This document shows positions 59,747-64,000 of a DNA stretch of 64,000 nt, one piece after another. A model generated the notes under the pieces. The model was not told the DNA's origin and made no database searches. It saw only the letters and a list, made by a program, of their open reading frames with translations. The DNA is taken from NCBI GenBank assembly GCA_958009055.1, contig OY253655.1, forward strand, positions 310,001 through 374,000. The letters are read 5' to 3'. The position numbers were made by a program, and so were the translations under genes. This DNA comes from Choricystis sp. odSpoLacu1 (taxonomy: Eukaryota; Chlorophyta; Trebouxiophyceae). Within the stretch, counting starts at the first letter, position 1. Every line of letters begins with the position of its first letter.

Positions 59747-61209
59747 ATGTGGGCGCCACCCGCCGCGGGACCGTGGCCCACAGTCGTGCTGGCCGCCACT
59801 GACGGCAAAGACTCGGCTGTGACTGTGTGGTGCGTTTGGGGAAAAAAGAGGCGTGCGTGTGTGTGGGAGTGGCTGGCAAAACGGCGCGCATTCGGCGACG
59901 GCTAGCTCTCTCGTCCCCAAACCAACCCTCCCTCCCCCCACACCCCAGGGACGCCGCCACCGGCACCCAGCTCACCGCCCTCAAAGGCAACACCGGCATC
60001 CCCAACGGCTTGGCCCTGGCGCCTCACCCTCCCGCCTCCCCAGGCGCCCCCCCACACCCTGCTCTCGTCATCGCTGCCCAGTCCGGGCGCGGCGCGCTGC
60101 ACGCGTGGACGCTGGGCCGGGACGCGGTGGCGGGGCGGTCATTTCCTCCTGAACCCGCCATCTGTGTGGCGGCGACGCCGGATGGAGGCCTGATCCTGGC
60201 GGGAGGGCCGTCGGGCGCGGCCTGGTTGTGGGAAGGATCGACTGGACGCCTCCTCGCTGCCTGGGCCCCCCACTACAGGGCCACCTCCGCCGTCGCCCTG
60301 GCCCGGGACGGCTCGTGGGCCCTCACCGGGGGTGACGATGGCGGCGTGGCGGCGTGGGACGGGGCGGCGTTGGCCGACGGTGCGCGTGGTGTTGGTGCCC
60401 CCCCTCCCTCCGCCCGCCACGCCTGGGCCGCCCACACGCTGCCCGTGACCGCGGTCGTGACCGGCACCGCGGGCGCCAGCCCGGTGGCGGTGTCGGCGGC
60501 GCTGGATGGGAGGGTGAGGTTTGCGTGTGCCGCCAGTGGCGCCGCGCTGCGAGACGTTCTCCTCCCCTCTCCCCCGCGCTGCCTGGCGCTGGAACCCGCG
60601 GAACACGCTGCGTATGCGGGGTGTGATGATGGCGTCATTTACGAGATTGATTTGGTGGGAGGATCGGGTGTTTCAACCGATTCCACCCTGCCTCCCGGCG
60701 TCGCCGCCGCGCTGCGCGGCCACACGCGCGCCGTCACCGCCCTCGCCGCCCCCGCCGGCCCCATCCTGGCCTCCGGCTCCCTGGACGGCGATGTGCGCGT
60801 GTGGGACGCCCGCTCGCGAGCCCCCCTGCGCACGCTCAAGCCGGCGGGCGTGGGGGCGGGCGGCGTGGTGGCGCTGGTGGCGGCGCCTGCAGGGTGCGCG
60901 CCGCGCGGTGTGCGCCCGGGCGACCGCCCACCGCCGCCCATTCGCCCTCCAGCCCTAGGCCGGGAACGGCAGGAGCCATGGTTGACGCCTCCTGTTGTGT
61001 TGACCGGGGCGGCGCCGTTTCAAGGGCGCGTCGCCGCGTGCTGTGGGTTGGGGGTCGGGCAGGAGCGTGCAGCCGCGGTGGTGGGGGGAACGTCTTCAGG
61101 GTCTGCCGACCTGGCGTCCCAGCTGGCCGATGCGCGCGCCGAGGCTGCCAAATGGAAGGGGTTGCATGCAAAGTTGGTGGCGGCGGCGGCGGCGAGTCTG
61201 GTGGAGTGA
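59747..61209 (+). CDS. WDR18: WDR18/IPI3-like WD40 protein of the Rix1 complex
   Basis: Needed for late 60S ribosome maturation (ITS2 processing) with RIX1 and TEX10/IPI1. Exons 59747-59829 and 59949-61209 give 447 residues. WD repeats match the family order: SAVTVWDAATGTQLTALKGN, GGLILAGGPSGAAWLWEGST with LLAAWAPHYRATSAVALARD, SWALTGGDDGGVAAWD, HTLPVTAVV then SAALDGRVRFA, the LEPAEHAAYAGCDDGVIYEI block diagnostic of WDR18, and LRGHTRAVTALAAPAGPILA with GDVRVWDARSRAPLRTLK. The C-terminus ends in a short coiled coil (SQLADARAEAAKWKGLHAKL), as in WDR18. Confidence 0.88.
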
Positions 61210-61647
61210 GTGGCGGGTTTTGTTTGCAGAGGCGGTTTTGCAAACTCAGTTAAAAAATCAGATCAACATATTGGCCGGGTCCGGCGGTCATTCTGTTTGT
61301 GTTTGGGTGGTGGGAGGAAGCGCGGTCTGCGCGCCGCGCCAAGGCGGCCGTCTAAGAGTTCTTGTTGGGGGGGTGCGGAAAAAAAACTGATTTGAAGAGA
61401 GTGCCGCTAAACCCTCAACTCTCTTTATTTGCAGTTTTTTCATTTTTGTCAACAGCACGCGAGTGTGTGTGTGTCTGCAGACACACACCGACCTCTTATT
61501 CCGCACCGCCCGGCTGGGTGGCCGCGTCCGTCAAAAGGGGGGAGCAAGCCTTGGGTCGATCGTCACCCTTCTTGGTTCCCCTCCCCGTCTGCCCCCTCTC
61601 CCTCTCCCACCGCCCCCACCCCCAAGCACAACCAGTTTCGCGGCCTT
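61210..61647. other. Convergent spacer between WDR18 and the Cys-rich gene
   Basis: 438 bases of T-rich and CA/GT-rich sequence with short frames only. A GTGTGTGTGTC/AGACACACAC-type imperfect palindrome lies at about 61463-61488. No gene is recognised. Confidence 0.35.
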
Positions 61648-63305
61648 TCACCAGGACCTAATAATCAGGGTAAAGTGTTTCTGGCCGATCTCCTCCATGT
61701 GCCCGTGCAGCCCGCACTTGGTGGAGCACTTGCCGCCGCACGTGTCGCCCGTGGTGCTTGAGCTGCACGAACTGCACTTGCCGTCGCACTCAGGGTCGGC
61801 GCGCGCGCGGTACAGGCGGCACTGCAGCTGTTTGGCTGACCTGTAGTATCCGCAGTAAACGAACTGGGTGTTCCAGTTGGGGGTGCAGTCGGTGTAGTTG
61901 GACTTGCGGCACGTCTGTCCGTTCCACGCCTGGGGAAGGGGGTAGGGAGGGGGAGGGGGAAGAGGGACGACACGTCAAACACGGTGTCGTCGTTGGCCAG
62001 GGCGGCCGGGGGGGGGGGGGGAGGCGGAAAAGGCGGGCGCGTCGTGGCGTCAAAGCACACGCTAAAAAACACAACCACCACACACACGCGAAACACACAC
62101 AATCCACACACACCACCACACACTCACCTCGTCATCCGAATAGCACTTCCACGGCGTCGTCTCGCCCGCGGCAGTGGAGTAGTATTTGTGGATGTTGGGG
62201 AAGTCGTTTGTTTTGATTGTGTCTGTACACACCCACGGCTGCAGATTGCCGACCACCAGCAGGTCGGGCTTGGGTTTTCGTACAGATATGGGTTGGTCTC
62301 CAGGCCGTATTTTTTGGCGGCGTCGTTGCAGTTGGGGCACTGCGAGAGGACGTACTTCCACGCGGGCCGCCCCGCGACGCCTTGCAGCCACCACGCGACC
62401 TTCAGATTGCCTTGCGAGTCGGCTTTCACAGAGCCAGCATTCCAGCGACCGCTCATGTAGCAGGGAAAGTAGACGGAGGGGCTTCCAGGGTGCGTGAATG
62501 GGCACGCACCATGCATGGGCTGTGACTCCGTCCTTGCATGAGCCTTCCTTGATGCTCACGTCATGACCGACGCCGTCTCCAGCCATTGTGTAGAAGTGTT
62601 CTAACCAGAGAACATCACCTATGCAATCAGGCTGCGTGCCTGAGCCTAAAAAAAAGGGGGGGTGAAGGGGGGAAGGGTGGAAAGACAGTGTCGACGACGC
62701 GCAGGGATGAACACACTTGCCCGCCTCCCGCACATCCGTTGCCCCCCTTTCGCACACACACGCACCATCACACCCGTGAAACACCCAAAAATCGGACGCC
62801 CCGTTGGCCTGCCACACGATCGGAGGGTCTGCGTCATTCGCGATTTCCGTGGCCGGGTTGCCGCAACTCTGGCGGTACGGCAGGAACGCAAACGGAGTGC
62901 ACGCGCCGTTGTGCTTGATGACGGAGTACGGGTCCTTGGTGTTGGGCACGCCGCCACACGATGCCGCCTTGCGGTCCTTCTTGCCGTTCTTGTGGCTGCA
63001 CCCGTAAGCAACCTTGGCGCCATCATTGGCGACGCAGTTGGCTGGGCACACGCACACGCCGTCCTTGTTAAACTCCAAACAGCCGCTATCGCCCCCGCTC
63101 TTGACTGAGGACGCAGGCGAGGACGCCTGCGACAGTGGAGATGGCGACGATCCCGACGGCGATGACGACGAGTCCGACGGCGGCGACGACGCCGGAGCCT
63201 GGCCAGAGCCTCCCGCCTTTCAGCAGCAGCGTCGCGAGCACGCCCGCCGACTTGGGCGTGGGCGGCCGCCAGCACGGCCAGCAAGGCGCAGGCGCGGAGG
63301 GTCAT
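61648..63305 (-). CDS. Secreted Cys-rich protein, unknown family, frame broken
   Basis: Exons approximately 63305-62766, 62644-62128 and 61929-61648. A signal peptide (MTLRACALLAVLAAAHAQV) is followed by a Ser/Pro linker, then an extracellular region rich in Cys and aromatics: GVCVCPANCVANDGAK, YRQSCGNPATEIAND, FWVFHGCDG, CIGDVLWLEHFYTMAGDG, VYFPCYMSGRWNAGSVKAD, GRPAWKYVLSQCPNCND and, in the last exon, NGQTCRKSNYTDCTPNWNTQ and ECDGKCSSCSSSTTGDTCGG. NYTD is a possible N-glycan site. Frame changes three times: between leader and linker (about 63230), near 62515 (one extra base in a CCC) and near 62270 (one base short). It may be a decaying gene or poor sequence. I do not recognise the family; a wall or surface protein is plausible. 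Confidence 0.6.
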
Positions 63306-63893
63306 TCAGGCGGTTGAGCGGGGCTGCGTGTGTGAAAAAAAAGGATCAGGTGGGGGTCTGGGCGCGCCCGACCCCGTCACCTCTCGAATCGCGGCAGTTG
63401 ACAGCCCGCCCTGCGGCAGTGCTCCCCCTTTTTCCTCCCCCTTTATCCTCCTCTCTCCACCACCTGCACCTCCCACACACACAGGCTCAAACGCAGTGCG
63501 TGTTTGTCGGGGAGCAAGGTGCGTCGGCTCTCTTTGTTTTGGGGGCCAATTTTTGTGACGCCCTTGTCCGTGTGCAGTCTTGGACGCTTCCCCCTGGTCG
63601 GCGCCCTCTCTCCGCCACGCCAGCCAGTGCCCCCGTTCACCCCTTGCCGCCCAGCCGGAAGGCGGAAGCGGGGAGACTCACCTTGGTAAAAAAAAGCGGC
63701 TGTGTTCTGGTCGGCATGCCGTAGTGCAGTGTCGGCTTTTTCTTTCTTCGTGTCAGCTGGACTCAAGCTGACACGTCTGCACTTGCTCGTTTTCGAGGCT
63801 GCGCTCACCCTGTCGACCATGCGTGCAGAAAGAGGGGGGGTGCAAAACATCAGTTCACAAAAAAATACTTTTCCTCACCCCCCCAACAAAAAC
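63306..63893. other. Spacer of 588 bases near the right edge
   Basis: Mixed T-rich and GC-rich sequence. An inverted repeat GTGTCAGCTGGACTCAAGCTGACAC (arms GTGTCAGCT/AGCTGACAC) lies at 63749-63773. Short frames only; no gene is recognised. Confidence 0.4.
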
Positions 63894-63998
63894 TCAGACG
63901 GCTGCCATGGCGCAGCGCGCAGACCGTGCATCCTCCCACCACCCAAACACAAACAGGATGATCGACGCCGAGCATTGCAGGCCTGCCACCACAAACAT
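63894..63998 (-). CDS. Possible C-terminal end of a membrane protein (partial)
   Basis: An open minus-strand frame reaches the window edge and stops at TGA 63894-63896. The visible 34 residues begin MFVVAGLQCSASIILFVFGW, a hydrophobic span, followed by a charged tail (EDARSARCAM). The ATG at the edge may be internal. Too short to name; it could also be chance. Confidence 0.25.
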   Translation of the reverse strand: MFVVAGLQCSASIILFVFGWWEDARSARCAMAAV

Positions 63999-64000
63999 CA

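Noticed and set aside
62900..63260. A transmembrane protein in the third frame (VVAAVGLVVIAVGIVAI)
   Set aside because: It is the shadow of the Ser/Pro linker codons (TCG, TCC) read one base off, and it stops before the Cys-rich domain.
63749..63773. Inverted repeat GTGTCAGCT/AGCTGACAC as a transposon end
   Set aside because: The arms are only nine bases around a seven-base loop, with no transposase or target duplication nearby.
1..64000. Bacterial origin of the window
   Set aside because: Over forty in-phase GT-AG introns and eukaryote-only genes (RPB6, CKS1, UFSP2, CDC16, TIP41) exclude it.

Overview
This is a nuclear fragment of a GC-rich, gene-dense eukaryote. Nearly all genes are recognisable housekeeping genes, and most are split by short GT-AG introns of roughly 80-330 bases. 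Plastid-type functions are present: disproportionating enzyme DPE1, a coiled-coil protein with a starch-binding CBM25-like domain, PDX2, a RecA with an N-terminal transit-like leader, a DUF2358 protein and a multi-pass protein with a plastid-type leader. There is also an APEM9-like peroxisome protein. Together these point to a photosynthetic alga, most likely of the green lineage. I cannot name the species. I see no operons, rRNA, tRNA, CRISPR, transposon or viral genes.

Layout. About 41 genes fit in 64 kb and strand alternates almost gene by gene, so most start codons face each other over 77-420 bases and most stop codons meet tail to tail. 0-13 kb: a partial Ala/Pro-rich protein, mitochondrial 2-oxoglutarate dehydrogenase E1, APC subunit CDC16, an M14 carboxypeptidase, an unknown, a PIH1 protein and an EME1-like nuclease subunit. 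12-25 kb: importin-4-like karyopherin, COX16, cytosolic SerRS, an unknown, a DUF3429 membrane protein, CKS1, UFM1 protease UFSP2 and PDX2. 25-40 kb: DPE1, a cytochrome P450, RPB6, AlaRS with an added N-terminal domain, a myristoylated EF-hand protein, a plastid membrane protein, an APEM9-like protein, the CBM25 protein and an alpha/beta hydrolase. 40-53 kb: a wax-synthase-like acyltransferase, a filamin-repeat/RRM/RS protein, an Ala-rich coiled-coil protein, TIP41, a UBTD-type protein, a type I membrane protein, DUF2358, a RING protein and a DHHC acyltransferase. 53-64 kb: LTO1, RecA, an organellar unknown, aspartyl aminopeptidase, a PAC1-like chaperone, WDR18/IPI3, a Cys-rich secreted protein and a partial C-terminus.

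The genes do not form one pathway. They cover cell-cycle control (CDC16, CKS1), translation (SerRS, AlaRS, IPI3), transcription (RPB6), assembly chaperones (PIH1, PAC1, LTO1, COX16), ubiquitin-like systems (UFSP2, RING, UBTD), starch metabolism (DPE1, CBM25) and organelle functions.

Two window-wide signals stand out. First, introns share a composition: a G/GT/GA-rich 5' half and a C/CA/CT-rich 3' half that can pair, often ending in CACACAG. Second, several conserved genes break reading frame at long C or G runs in a way that removing one base repairs. The second may be assembly error, so the affected models are marked.
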